From: Alteromonas sp. V450
GTDB lineage: Bacteria > Pseudomonadota > Gammaproteobacteria > Enterobacterales > Alteromonadaceae
Length of the DNA stretch: 64,000 nucleotides
Assembly: GCF_001885075.1 (NCBI RefSeq)
Contig: NZ_MODU01000004.1
Location: 1,550,001 to 1,614,000, forward strand
Direction of reading: 5' to 3'
Positions 39,110 through 48,368 of this stretch are shown piece after piece. The first letter of the stretch is position 1. Each line of letters opens with the position of its first letter. The notes beneath the pieces are model-generated. The model did not search any database. It worked only from the letters and a program-made list of their open reading frames with translations, and was not told where the DNA came from. Both the position numbers and the translations under genes were made by a program.

Positions 39110-39508
39110 GCGTCTTTACCACCTTTAACTTTAAGGCGGATTTGCAGCCAATCAATTTGGAAAACCATTGGCTTTTCTTTTTATTCTGGCGCTTCGTAAT
39201 ACACAGTAACTAATCAGTGTCACCCAGTGACGTGGCAAATAACAATAAGGTATTAGTGCGCCAAAATATTACCTTACTTTTGTTGCTAAGTGCCTGACTG
39301 AATATCGATTTTAGCGTTGTTTTGAATCTATCTTCTCAAACTATAAACCAGTTATGGTAGGTGATCTAGTTAGACCATATATTTGCCAATCACGCTAGCT
39401 AAATATCACCAAAACTGGGCTTATTCTTTTCTATCGGCAAACACAGAAAAATGTTTACTTTTTCCTGTGCTTACCCGAGTAACCAGAGACTAACTTCTAC
39501 GCAACTAC

Positions 39509-40525
39509 TTACAGGTAATCGCGAATAAGTGTCTCAGCAATTTGAATGCTGTTTGTCGCCGCACCTTTGCGAATGTTGTCAGACACTACCCACAGGTTTA
39601 AACCACAAGGATGAGTAATATCATTCCTTATCCGCCCCACATGCACAATGTCGTTGCCGCTAGCGCTGCTTACTTGCGTTGGGAACTGGTCATTGCCGTC
39701 GTAAACTGTTACGCCTGCCGCATCAGCTAAAAGCTCTTTAACATGCTGCGCATCTATTGGCGAACGTGTTTCTAAGTGAATAGCTTCAGCATGTCCATAG
39801 AAAACCGGTACGCGCACAGCCGTGGCGTTTACCAAAATGCTTTGATCGCCCATAATTTTTTGGGTTTCCCACAACATTTTCATTTCTTCTTTGGTGTAGT
39901 CGTTGTCTTGGAATACGTCGATTTGAGGAATAACGTTAAAGGCAATTTGGCGACTAAATGATTCCGGCTTTACTTCACGCGCATTTAACAAACCTGCGGT
40001 TTGTTTTGCCAGCTCTTCCATGGCTTCTTTACCTGCACCAGAAACTGACTGGTATGTGCACACGTTAATACGGTCAATACCAACAGCGTCTTGAATAGGT
40101 TTAAGTGCAACCAACATTTGAATGGTTGAGCAATTTGGGTTCGCAATAATGTTTCTATTGCGAAACTCTGCCAGCGCATGAGCATTAACTTCTGGCACTA
40201 CAAGTGGGATATCTGGCTCGTAACGAAACTCTGAAGTATTGTCGATAACAATACAGCCTTCCTCTGCCGCTAGCGGAGCAAATTTTGCAGAAATGCTGCC
40301 ACCGGCTGAGAAAAAGCCAAATTGCACTAATGACCAGTCGAAATCATCAGCATCTAATACTTCAATGTCTTCGCCTTTAAACGACACGGTAGTACCTGCT
40401 GAACGTTTACTGGCAAGCGGATACAAACGGTTTACCGGAAAGTCTCGCTCTTCTAATAGTTCAATCATGGTTTGGCCCACTAAACCTGTGGCGCCAAGTA
40501 CCGCTACGTCAAACGCTTGCGACAT
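39509..40525 (-). CDS. asd: Aspartate-semialdehyde dehydrogenase
   Basis: Asd reduces aspartyl phosphate to aspartate semialdehyde in the lysine/threonine/methionine pathway. The Rossmann start VAVLGATGLVGQTMIELLEE, the catalytic Cys in IIANPNCSTIQML and the His in FYGHAEAIHLETRSP are intact, which favours an active enzyme over the inactive Usg paralogue that occupies this position in E. coli. Length 338 residues. It lies 29 bp downstream of pdxB and is probably cotranscribed. The 400-bp gap downstream to fimV contains short inverted repeats but no gene. Confidence 0.94.
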   Translation of the reverse strand: MSQAFDVAVLGATGLVGQTMIELLEERDFPVNRLYPLASKRSAGTTVSFKGEDIEVLDADDFDWSLVQFGFFSAGGSISAKFAPLAAEEGCIVIDNTSEFRYEPDIPLVVPEVNAHALAEFRNRNIIANPNCSTIQMLVALKPIQDAVGIDRINVCTYQSVSGAGKEAMEELAKQTAGLLNAREVKPESFSRQIAFNVIPQIDVFQDNDYTKEEMKMLWETQKIMGDQSILVNATAVRVPVFYGHAEAIHLETRSPIDAQHVKELLADAAGVTVYDGNDQFPTQVSSASGNDIVHVGRIRNDITHPCGLNLWVVSDNIRKGAATNSIQIAETLIRDYL

Positions 40526-40554
40526 AATGCTTTATGCTCCTAATATTAAAATAA

Positions 40555-41757
40555 CTAAACCAGACTTACGTGAAAGCCCAATTTGGTGAATGTATCTTGG
40601 ATTTGCTTACTGGTGTTCTTTGGCAAGTGTAACGCATAGGCGCTGCACTCACGACGCACTCTATATTGCTTGCGCAATGTAGAGAACGTATTTGTAATGT
40701 GTGTCTCTGGCGTTTCATTTTGGCCTGACGCAAACGCGTTTCGCGTTACTTTATCGTCAATAGCTACGTCGTACACATTGTGAAATACGGCAATGAGATC
40801 ATCAACCGACAGCCGCGATGCCTCTGGCGATTTCAACGCAGCTTTTATCGGGCTGGTTTTCTCTAAGAAATCGCTAAGCACTTTGCTTGGGGCTGTGCCC
40901 ACTACGTCACAAATTTGTTCGTAAATCATTTGCGTACCGCGAACCTTGCCTTCTACAGAATGCCCCGCGATATGCGGTGTAACGAACCAAACATAGTCAA
41001 ATAATGCTGTATTTATGGCAGGCTCATTGTCGAATACGTCGAGCACTACCGTGGGCGATTGTTCCCCTTGAAGTACGCTAAGTAATGCCGCTTCATCAAT
41101 AACCTCACCCCGGCATGCATTGATAAGCAGCTGGTTTGACGTTAATCCTTCCAGAAACGCCTTGTTTATCATCTGATATGTGGGGTACTCGCCACCTTTA
41201 TTAAAAGGCACATGTAGCGAAATAACATCGCACTTTGCAATTTGCGCTAAGCCTACAAACGACTGACCGTTATGCTGGTTCCTACCCGATTTTGCTAGCG
41301 CTTGCTGAAGAGGAGGATCATACAGACAGTGTTTAACGCCAATTGCCGTTAAAATTCTTGATAGTGCGGTCCCCACATTACCAGCACCTACTATCCCCAC
41401 TGTCGAATTATATAAATCGACTTTTTGGGCCTTTTGTGCGTGCAGCAAAACACTTAACACGTACTCGGCAACCGCAACAGCATTACAGCCTGCTGCACTG
41501 CTATGCGCAATACCCACGCTGTCTAAATGCGTTTTATCTAGATGATTGGTTCCCGCCGTTGCCGTAGTAACAAACTTGAGTTTGTTAGCAGCGGTTAAAA
41601 GTTCAGGGATAACCTTGGTGGTAGAACGCAGCGCCAGAATATCTACATCGCGCAACATTTCAGGCACAAGAGATTGCCACGCATAGGTTTCAACCTCGCC
41701 TACGCTACTAAGGTAATCGGTGCCAAATGGAATGGTATCTTCAAGAAGTATTTTCAT
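40555..41757 (-). CDS. pdxB: Erythronate-4-phosphate dehydrogenase
   Basis: PdxB oxidises 4-phosphoerythronate in the DXP-dependent pyridoxal phosphate pathway. The D-2-hydroxyacid dehydrogenase core is clear: VGIVGAGNVGTALSRIL NAD motif, INACRGEVIDEAALL, VLDVFDNEP and TPHIAGHSVEGKVRG. The C-terminal PdxB dimerisation region (about 290-400) is present. At 400 residues it is slightly longer than the E. coli enzyme (378). First gene of the long minus-strand block. Confidence 0.96.
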   Translation of the reverse strand: MKILLEDTIPFGTDYLSSVGEVETYAWQSLVPEMLRDVDILALRSTTKVIPELLTAANKLKFVTTATAGTNHLDKTHLDSVGIAHSSAAGCNAVAVAEYVLSVLLHAQKAQKVDLYNSTVGIVGAGNVGTALSRILTAIGVKHCLYDPPLQQALAKSGRNQHNGQSFVGLAQIAKCDVISLHVPFNKGGEYPTYQMINKAFLEGLTSNQLLINACRGEVIDEAALLSVLQGEQSPTVVLDVFDNEPAINTALFDYVWFVTPHIAGHSVEGKVRGTQMIYEQICDVVGTAPSKVLSDFLEKTSPIKAALKSPEASRLSVDDLIAVFHNVYDVAIDDKVTRNAFASGQNETPETHITNTFSTLRKQYRVRRECSAYALHLPKNTSKQIQDTFTKLGFHVSLV

Positions 41758-41972
41758 GACGCTAAGTGTACCTTAACTTAGGCTTTTAGTAACCCAGCGC
41801 CCATGATTTATCTTGTCGGTAACTCTCTTAATTTACGTCATTGATACACGTTTGACCGCCACATGTAAGAGACGGTCGAAGTTCATACATTAGTTTAAGT
41901 ACAGCGGACCTTCGAGCTAAGCATTTTCCACCCTATTATTCAGACGATTTACATGACAATTATCGACACACT

Positions 41973-42270
41973 GTGATGCCAATTCATGGCAGGACGCTAT
42001 TGCTAGCTTCTCACACGTATTCCTATAGATATCACCGACCAGAACATACGCTGTTGTATCAATTGGCTGAACACCATTACCCAAAATTTCTCAAACAGCT
42101 TTCAGGCTATGGTAAATCGATGCCCCGGCATGTAGAACAAGAGTGTGAAGAATTTCAACGATGTCGTCGCCTTGAACACGGCTTCTTACACGTAGTATGT
42201 GAAAACAGCGAACACAAAAACCGGTAGCGTGTAGCTGCAAGAAGTGAGGCTTTTACCCGAAAGGCTTTAG
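41973..42270 (+). pseudogene. IS91-family transposase remnant (N-terminal zinc-binding part)
   Basis: An 84-codon frame from 41973 encodes YHRPEHTLLYQLAEHHYPKFL, KSMPRHVEQECEEF and RCRRLEHGFLHVVCENS, the zinc-binding N-terminus of IS91-type transposases. The frame stops at 42225. In the -1 frame the sequence continues as VACSCKK, a stop, then GFYP, matching the VAFSCKKRGFCPSC block expected next. So the copy has a frameshift and a nonsense change, and it loses similarity after about 42270. No element ends are recognisable. The remainder to 42471 has no supported gene. Confidence 0.7.
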
Positions 42271-42471
42271 GCTTTGGTGAGTGCTGAATTTACCCATACC
42301 ACTGCTAAAAACCAAGGTAAGGATTACCGTCTCAAAATGGGGTAGTGGCAATCTTATTGAGAGAGTGGTTGGGCGATGACGGGAGTGACGTTTGGGTATG
42401 TCACTCCACATTGAACGCTTTAAACAAAACCTCAGGTCATAGGACATAGCTGTTTAAAACAATCAGTCCTA

Positions 42472-43653
42472 TCATTCGTAGCAGACTTGAAAGTTTTCTA
42501 AATTGGTTCTCTCGCGATAGATAAACCGTGTCTGCTCTGTCCCGTCTGGTTGCCGAATTGTAATTCGCTTAGCAACCACCCATTCTGTTGTGGCCCTTAC
42601 AGATTGTAAGTTACCACAATGACTCATGGGTAAGCCAAGTGATACGATAGCTTCTGCTTCTGCGAAACTCGTTGAGTGATTCACACCGCCGCTACTAGCA
42701 AGCCTAAATGTTCGTCCATCAGACGCTCTCGATGCATCTTCGTTCAGTTTTATCTCGATTGCTCCACCATCGACCTTTACATGAACAACCAGAACAGAAC
42801 CATCTTTCATTTTGATAATGTAATTAAATTCAGCTAATTTTTCCACAGATGACAAATCAATGTCTGTTGGTAAAACCACTTCAAGAACGACCTCGAGTTT
42901 CTCCAGTGCATTGACCGTGCTGTAAAACAGTACCTCTTCTTCAACACCTCGGACAATATCGTTGGATAAATCACCAGCACAGGATGATGCTCGGTCTAGG
43001 AAATCTAGCGCAGTTTCGCATGAATCGGCGGACTCCAGTACAAAGTCTGAAGGCGCACCATCTTCACCCACCATTGCGCCATCCGCAAGTTCGGTGATCG
43101 TTGTCTTCTTTCGTATCTCAGCTCTGTTTCGACTTACCAAAGCAAATAACTCAGTGACCTCACGCTCGTCCGCAGAAGGTGCTATTTCAGAGGCCGCAAT
43201 GTAGCCAGATTGCTTCAGACTGCCATTCTGATAGAACACATTTGGCATCACGAGTACTTCGAATTTTACGGTTTGTTCTCTGTCGATATCAAAAATTACA
43301 AACTGGTTCTTGACGCCGACAACAAGCTCTTCAGAACAGAGCAAGTCTGTCGGACTCTGGCATTCAGATTCCTCTGTTGGAATTTGACTTTTGCTGATTG
43401 CATATTTCTCAAAGTTTGAAGGGCATTCATTAAAATCGCTGCCTAACTCGCCAGAGCAGACTACCCCTCGTTTCTCACCAGGAATGGTCGGCACAAACCC
43501 GCTGTTAGAAGGATTTGTTAAAGGTTGAAAATGTGCAAGAGCATGGCTTGAGTAACCACACATTAATAGCACTAAAAGTAATGAAGCTAAAATGAGCTTC
43601 ATACTAAAATTTGAGTTGAGTTGAGTTGAGTTGAGTTGAGTTGAGTTGAGCAT
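42472..43653 (-). CDS. Secreted protein of unknown function with a (CTCAA)8 repeat at the start codon
   Basis: A 393-residue protein. Its first codons are ATG followed at once by eight CTCAA units, encoding MLNSTQLNSTQLNSNFS, and then a signal peptide (MKLILASLLLVLLMCGYSSHALA). An AAGG ribosome-binding site precedes the ATG at 43653 at a proper distance, while the internal ATG at 43602 has none visible. The mature part is rich in paired cysteines (CSGELGSDFNEC, ECQSPTDLLC, CETALDFLDRASSC), suggesting disulphides outside the cytoplasm. I do not recognise the family. The next gene upstream on this strand is the class II aldolase, about 170 bp away. Confidence 0.75.
   Translation of the reverse strand: MLNSTQLNSTQLNSNFSMKLILASLLLVLLMCGYSSHALAHFQPLTNPSNSGFVPTIPGEKRGVVCSGELGSDFNECPSNFEKYAISKSQIPTEESECQSPTDLLCSEELVVGVKNQFVIFDIDREQTVKFEVLVMPNVFYQNGSLKQSGYIAASEIAPSADEREVTELFALVSRNRAEIRKKTTITELADGAMVGEDGAPSDFVLESADSCETALDFLDRASSCAGDLSNDIVRGVEEEVLFYSTVNALEKLEVVLEVVLPTDIDLSSVEKLAEFNYIIKMKDGSVLVVHVKVDGGAIEIKLNEDASRASDGRTFRLASSGGVNHSTSFAEAEAIVSLGLPMSHCGNLQSVRATTEWVVAKRITIRQPDGTEQTRFIYRERTNLENFQVCYE
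43611..43650 (-). repeat. Pentanucleotide microsatellite (CTCAA)8 directly after a start codon
   Basis: Eight uninterrupted TTGAG units on the plus strand (CTCAA on the coding strand) begin directly after the ATG of the secreted protein. Gain or loss of one unit shifts the reading frame. Confidence 0.97.
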
Positions 43654-43819
43654 GTTTCATCCTTGTATATTTACTCTATTGATGACGTTAATCAATGAAG
43701 TCGTTATTGTCAATGACCTGTTTTAAAACAGAAGCGCCTAAAACAAAGCGCTTCAGCTCGCGTTTTTTGTCCCCCATCCGTTGTGAACGTGGTATTGGAT
43801 AACGTTAACCTTCACATCA

Positions 43820-44575
43820 TTACTTGTCGTACCCAGGGAAGCGACGCGCTACGCGACGTTTGATACCCGGCCATGCAAGTGAACCACCTGCTTGTCGCGT
43901 TACTTGAGCGGCTTGTGTACGAATGCCTTCCAGAATTGCCGAGTGAATAGGAATAAGCGGTTTACCTGTTGCCTGTGCTTTCAACTGAATTTCACAGGCG
44001 CGCTGCATAATAAACATAAACAAAAAGGCATCGGGAATATTGTCTGCACAGGTTAAAAGCCCGTGATTGCGCAAAATCATAAATTGAGTATCGCCTAAGT
44101 CGCGAACCAACCTTACTTTTTCGTCCGGGTTTAACGCCACGCCCTCGTAGGCATGATAAGAAAGCGACGCCAGCGGAAAAAGGGACTGCTGTGAGTAAGG
44201 CTGCAACCCTTCTTCTAAAATGGAAACCGCCACGCCTTCTGCGGTATGCAAATGCAAAACACATTTGGCATCGTCTCTAGCCTCATGAACTGCGCTGTGA
44301 ATAGTAAAACCTGCTGGGTTAATGTCGTACTCACTGTCCATTACCTTGTTACCGTGTAAATCAACTTTAACCAAACTTGATGCAGTAACTTCGTCAAACA
44401 TTAAACCGTAGGGATTAATCAAGAAATGATGGTCAGGCCCAGGAACACGAGCAGAAATATGGGTAAAAATAAGGTCGTCCCAACCATACATAGCAACGGC
44501 GCGGTAGCATGCTGCTAGATCAACTCGGGTTTGCCATTCTTCACTGCTTACCTTCGACTTTACTGAATCTGTCAT
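43820..44575 (-). CDS. Class II aldolase/adducin-family protein
   Basis: A 251-residue protein of the class II aldolase/adducin fold. The zinc ligands are recognisable in FTIHSAVHEARDDAKCVLHLHTAEGVAVS and in the late MILRNHGLLTC motif. It begins with RVDLAACYRAVAMYGWDDLIFTHISAR, usual for the stand-alone members annotated as class II aldolase. The substrate is unknown; the family includes fuculose-phosphate aldolase and ribulose-phosphate epimerase. It diverges from a Crp/Fnr-type regulator across about 175 bp, so control by that regulator is likely but inferred. Confidence 0.88.
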   Translation of the reverse strand: MTDSVKSKVSSEEWQTRVDLAACYRAVAMYGWDDLIFTHISARVPGPDHHFLINPYGLMFDEVTASSLVKVDLHGNKVMDSEYDINPAGFTIHSAVHEARDDAKCVLHLHTAEGVAVSILEEGLQPYSQQSLFPLASLSYHAYEGVALNPDEKVRLVRDLGDTQFMILRNHGLLTCADNIPDAFLFMFIMQRACEIQLKAQATGKPLIPIHSAILEGIRTQAAQVTRQAGGSLAWPGIKRRVARRFPGYDK

Positions 44576-44750
44576 AGCTGTACTCTTTTTATATAAAAAT
44601 CATTTCTTTAGTGGCGAGTGAGCCCAACGTGAAAGGCTCGATGTCGTTAGCGATTTAACGAAACTTACAATTACTTTTTGTTGCAGCCTACATTACGCGC
44701 AGTAATTGCTATACACTGTCGGATATACGACATTGTAAGAAATTTGTTAA

Positions 44751-45440
44751 ATGGAAAGATTTAAACCTGTTCTCGCTAGCTCTACATGGTTTGGCGCGCT
44801 CCCGCCCTATTTGCAGGAAGCCATGTTCGACAAGATGCGCCTAAAGCACCTAAAAGCTGGGCAGCAACTACATGCCAAAGGTGAGAACGGTGTGGGGTTT
44901 TATGGTGTGTGCGAGGGCCGTTTAAGAGTGGTGACTGTGGGCGTAGATGGTCGAGAGATGCTATTCGCGTTGCTTGGACCCGGTACCTGGTTTGGTGAAA
45001 TATCGATGTTTGACGATCTTCCTCGCACTCACGACAACTTCTGCGAAACAAACTGCACGGTGGCAATTATTCAAAAAAATGCGTTTAAAGCACTGCTTGA
45101 GCAATACCCAGAACTCTACCCGCATTTTACGCGCCTTTTGTGCACGCGCGTGCGCAGCGCTTTTCAGTTTATTGATTCAAGCGCGGGGCTTAGCCTAAAG
45201 CACCAGCTGGTAAAACGGCTTTTAATGCTCACCACCAGTTACGGTCAGCATTTGCCCAAACACAACGCGATTACGCTAACGCTTTCGCAAGAGTCTTTGG
45301 CGCAAATGATAAATAGCAGTAGGCAAACGGTGAACCAGTTATTAGGTGAACTTCAACAAGAAGGTTTGGTAAAACGGCATTACGGGAAAATCACTATTCC
45401 CGAGCCAGATACCTTGTTTAGTCGTTATCAGTTTATTTAA
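44751..45440 (+). CDS. Crp/Fnr-family transcriptional regulator
   Basis: A 229-residue regulator with an N-terminal cyclic-nucleotide-binding-like beta-roll (about 15-130: KAGQQLHAKGENGVGFYGVCEGRLRVV, GPGTWFGEISMFDDLPRTH) and a C-terminal Crp-type winged HTH (about 148-220: LTLSQESLAQMINSSRQTVNQLLGELQQEGLV). The four N-terminal cysteines of Fnr are absent, so iron-sulphur oxygen sensing is unlikely. The effector cannot be told from sequence. Divergent from the class II aldolase gene. Confidence 0.9.
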   Translation: MERFKPVLASSTWFGALPPYLQEAMFDKMRLKHLKAGQQLHAKGENGVGFYGVCEGRLRVVTVGVDGREMLFALLGPGTWFGEISMFDDLPRTHDNFCETNCTVAIIQKNAFKALLEQYPELYPHFTRLLCTRVRSAFQFIDSSAGLSLKHQLVKRLLMLTTSYGQHLPKHNAITLTLSQESLAQMINSSRQTVNQLLGELQQEGLVKRHYGKITIPEPDTLFSRYQFI

Positions 45441-45521
45441 TCGAAATAGCACGCTTTATTGCTTAAAATTTTGTGGAATACTAATTAAGTTCTGGAAACA
45501 CTAGGAAAAGGAAAGTTCGCA

Positions 45522-46430
45522 TTGAAAATTTTATCTACCAGCATAGTTTTGCTTTTATTAGTCGGTTTTGGATATCAGTCATATTCAAGCTATGTCGATT
45601 CCACCGCTTTTGACAAGCGTGGAGAAATGATAGATATCGGTGACTATAGCCTGTATGTCGAGGACACTGGAGCAGGAAAAGTTACCGTAATTTTTGACGC
45701 TGGTATGGGTGACGACTCATCAGTCTGGAACAAAGTGACAGAGGAAGTCTCACAGTTTTCTCGGGTCATTACCTATGATAGAGCTGGCCTTGGGTGGAGT
45801 GAAAAAAGCCCGCACAAAAGAGACAGTAAAACTATTGTTGCAGAACTTCATTCGGTTTTAGAAAAGAAAGACATTACTGAACCAATTATCCTTGTAGGCC
45901 ATTCGTTTGGCGGGGTAAACATGCAGCGCTATGCCCTCACCTATCCCGAACATATAGTGGCTTTGGTGTTGGTAGACTCTGCCCATGAAGACCAGATAAA
46001 TAGACTGCCTCAAGCAAGCTATCTAAAGAAATATCTTTTTAAATTTGGAATGTGGGCAGCACCTTTTGGGGTACCTAGGCTATATCTTTCCAACGCTAAT
46101 CCTGAAGAAAAAGCTAAAAAAAGTACAACCAAACACCAATATACCAGCTTAGATGAAGCCGAGCATTTTCCAAGAAGCCTTAGTGAATTAAAGAATTTAA
46201 CGCCTAACTATGGCGACATGCCCTTGGTAGTTATTGCGCGGAACAAAGCGTCTTCTGAAATCGATAGTACAAAAACCAGAGATTTGGTATGGGCGACCTT
46301 GCAAGAAGACATTTCCGCTCGCTCTACCAATAGCACAATTATTTTTTCAGGAGCGCGTCAGCATTCAATTCACAAAATGCAGCCAGATATTGTTATTAAC
46401 GCAATCCAGAAGTTAGCTGAACGCCTTTGA
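45522..46430 (+). CDS. Alpha/beta-hydrolase with N-terminal membrane anchor or signal
   Basis: A 302-residue alpha/beta-hydrolase. An N-terminal hydrophobic stretch (about 3-20) may be a signal anchor. The fold is shown by VTVIFDAGMGDDSSVW, VITYDRAGLGWS, the nucleophile elbow VGHSFGGVNMQRY (Ser128) and VLVDSAHED; the catalytic His is probably in ARQHSIHKMQPD near the C-terminus. Substrate unknown. It lies about 80 bp after the Crp/Fnr-type gene and may be expressed with it. Confidence 0.85.
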   Translation: MKILSTSIVLLLLVGFGYQSYSSYVDSTAFDKRGEMIDIGDYSLYVEDTGAGKVTVIFDAGMGDDSSVWNKVTEEVSQFSRVITYDRAGLGWSEKSPHKRDSKTIVAELHSVLEKKDITEPIILVGHSFGGVNMQRYALTYPEHIVALVLVDSAHEDQINRLPQASYLKKYLFKFGMWAAPFGVPRLYLSNANPEEKAKKSTTKHQYTSLDEAEHFPRSLSELKNLTPNYGDMPLVVIARNKASSEIDSTKTRDLVWATLQEDISARSTNSTIIFSGARQHSIHKMQPDIVINAIQKLAERL

Positions 46431-46477
46431 TTCAGAAAAGAATTTTGCGAAATCCCATTTGGTTAATGGTCTGAAGA

Positions 46478-46615
46478 CGTATTACTGACATTGTTGATAC
46501 ACCAGCAAAACGTTACTCTAACAAGTCAGTCTGTCGAGTAGCCCTGTTATCGACCAACCTCCTTAAGAAGGTTTATAAATTACTGGGCTATTCCAACAAT
46601 GTTTTGACGTAATGA
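46478..46615. repeat. Nested inverted repeats able to form a long hairpin
   Basis: Outer arms ACATTGTTG (46488-46496) and CAACAATGT (46594-46602) are extended on both sides by imperfect ATTAC/GTAAT pairing. Inside lie TAGCCC (46539-46544) with GGGCTA (46575-46580), and inside those AACCT (46556-46560) with AGGTT (46569-46573). The nesting suggests one folded unit of roughly 140 nt in the otherwise empty gap 46431-46694. Confidence 0.4.
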
Positions 46616-46655
46616 ATGCTTCATGCTTTGTGGCCGTCAAGACAATTAAAGTCCA

Positions 46656-46676
46656 GGCGGCAGCACTGTTGCCGCC
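46656..46676 (-). terminator. Hairpin downstream of the 241-residue membrane protein gene
   Basis: GGCGGCA / TGCCGCC stem with a 7-nt loop, about 20 bp beyond the stop on the minus strand. The T run in that direction is weak, so it is a moderate-confidence terminator. Confidence 0.5.
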
Positions 46677-46694
46677 TCTAAAGACGCTAGGAAT

Positions 46695-47420
46695 TTAGTG
46701 ACTGTCCAAGAATGCTTTAAGTGCACTCCGCAGGGCCTTTTTCTTTTCAAAGCCAGCGTACAATAAAGCGATTGCGAAGTTCCGGAGCGTGTAGGTGTTA
46801 TTCATATGGTTATAGAGCACGTCATCGTTGTTCAGCATGTCGAAAGAGACTTCATAAGCAAGGCTTAGCTGATAACCTGGCACTCGCCTCAAATTCTGTT
46901 GGAAATACGTCAAACTGGGTAAATACAATTGGCGTATAAATAGCTCCTGTTCTTTCGCTTGTTCCACTTCCTGAATATAGGCAGAAATCTGCGCCCGAAG
47001 CCCTGAATCAGAAATTTGTTTAAATGACCCAGAATTCACGATCTCTAATAAGGAAGGGAGTGTTAATCGAGAAGCGATCACCAATTCACTGTACATATGG
47101 GGCAAAAAGCAGTCATCCATAAACGTGTTGGCTTCCTCCTTTGTCAGCGTTTTATTATAGATCTTATCGAGGCATTCCTTACCGGATTTAGCACTGGCTG
47201 TAACCTTTGCCAATAAATCATCACTGCTTTCGATAGAAGTGTTAATTTCATCGTAAAGTCGCTGCACCAGCTTGACTTGTTGCTGCTCATCCAACCTAGA
47301 TTGATTCCATTCACTGGCCAGCAAACCAACAAAAATCCCGCTTACTACAATTAAAAAATCGAGAACGACAGCTATCCAATTTTGCTGTTTCAGATGCGTT
47401 GCTAATTGTCTTATACGCAT
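46695..47420 (-). CDS. Single-pass membrane protein of DUF6090-like type, unknown function
   Basis: The ATG at 47420 gives MRIRQLATHLKQQNWIAVVLDFLIVVSGIFVGLLASEWNQSRLDEQQQVKL (241 residues), with one membrane helix at about 17-39 and the E-W-N motif that ends it. An upstream in-frame start at 47453 would add 11 residues. The rest is helical and probably periplasmic. Proteins with this N-terminal layout are common and uncharacterised in marine bacteria. It is an isolated gene; upstream 47454-48368 (about 900 bp) has only short frames I do not trust. Confidence 0.6.
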   Translation of the reverse strand: MRIRQLATHLKQQNWIAVVLDFLIVVSGIFVGLLASEWNQSRLDEQQQVKLVQRLYDEINTSIESSDDLLAKVTASAKSGKECLDKIYNKTLTKEEANTFMDDCFLPHMYSELVIASRLTLPSLLEIVNSGSFKQISDSGLRAQISAYIQEVEQAKEQELFIRQLYLPSLTYFQQNLRRVPGYQLSLAYEVSFDMLNNDDVLYNHMNNTYTLRNFAIALLYAGFEKKKALRSALKAFLDSH

Positions 47421-48368
47421 AATATTCACTCTTATTATTTGGCTCTGGTACAAGGTTACCCAGCTATTTTTTTATGTTTCAAAGACTAACAGTCTACTAT
47501 TTCACTTTTCTAACAGGTCTGGTAAACGTAATTTTTCTAACCACATATAAGAACAACTATAACTTTACCCTATACTTCGTCACTGTATCATCTTGGTGCA
47601 AGTTCGTTAGTGATTCAAAGTAATTTTAGCTAAAATCTAACTGCTCGTAGAGATTGAAATATTGACTTTTATCTGTTCAATAGACAAAAAATTGAACGTA
47701 AACGCAGGTTTGCCCTGGCTCCTCAAGTCATGGGATTGTAGAAGCTTCGCAGACGCCAAACGCCACCATCTGAGTTTTCTCTCGCTGCGGATATTTCTCA
47801 AAAAGTTACTGGTAAACATGTTGGAAGAAAACTTCATCAACTGTATTCGCTGCTTTTTTAGCGAATTACCTTTTGCGTATTCAAGTGATGGTAGGTATGT
47901 GTAGCTGATGCACTAAAGTCGAAGTCACCTTGAATGGTATAGTCGCTGAATGTGTCGTGATGGCTTACGTGGTGTAAAGCGTTTAACAGCCATTGCCGCA
48001 TTAGAGCTGACGCACCCTATCATGCAGTTTAAACGGATAGGCGACATCATATCTATGTTCACCGGCACACCGAGGCGCTGTGCCCCGTTCTATATTTATA
48101 CAATTAGTCCGTTCTTCATACTTTAGTTTATAAACTCTACAATCTGCATAAAATTCGTGCTACAACTAGATTTTCGCCCCGTTGAAGAATAAAAATAAGC
48201 AATATCAGCAATGTATGGAAGATGTTTTAAGCAGGGATTTGCTGTATCCAAATTACACGCAGAGCGCCTCACCCGGTACATACCAGCCAATAATACGCCC
48301 TTTTTACTCGTTATACGGATGTCACTAGTACCTATAACTGGTACGAAGTTAACGGTAGTTTGGGTAGT

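Noticed and set aside
47637..47904. Overlapping short frames on both strands (67 and 80 codons) in the gap before the sigma factor
   Set aside because: They overlap each other, lack ribosome-binding sites and match no family I know. They may be remnants, but this cannot be supported.
47935..48060. Possible third copy of the dispersed element (CACCTTGA and GGTATAGT words)
   Set aside because: The order and spacing of the words do not match copies A and B.
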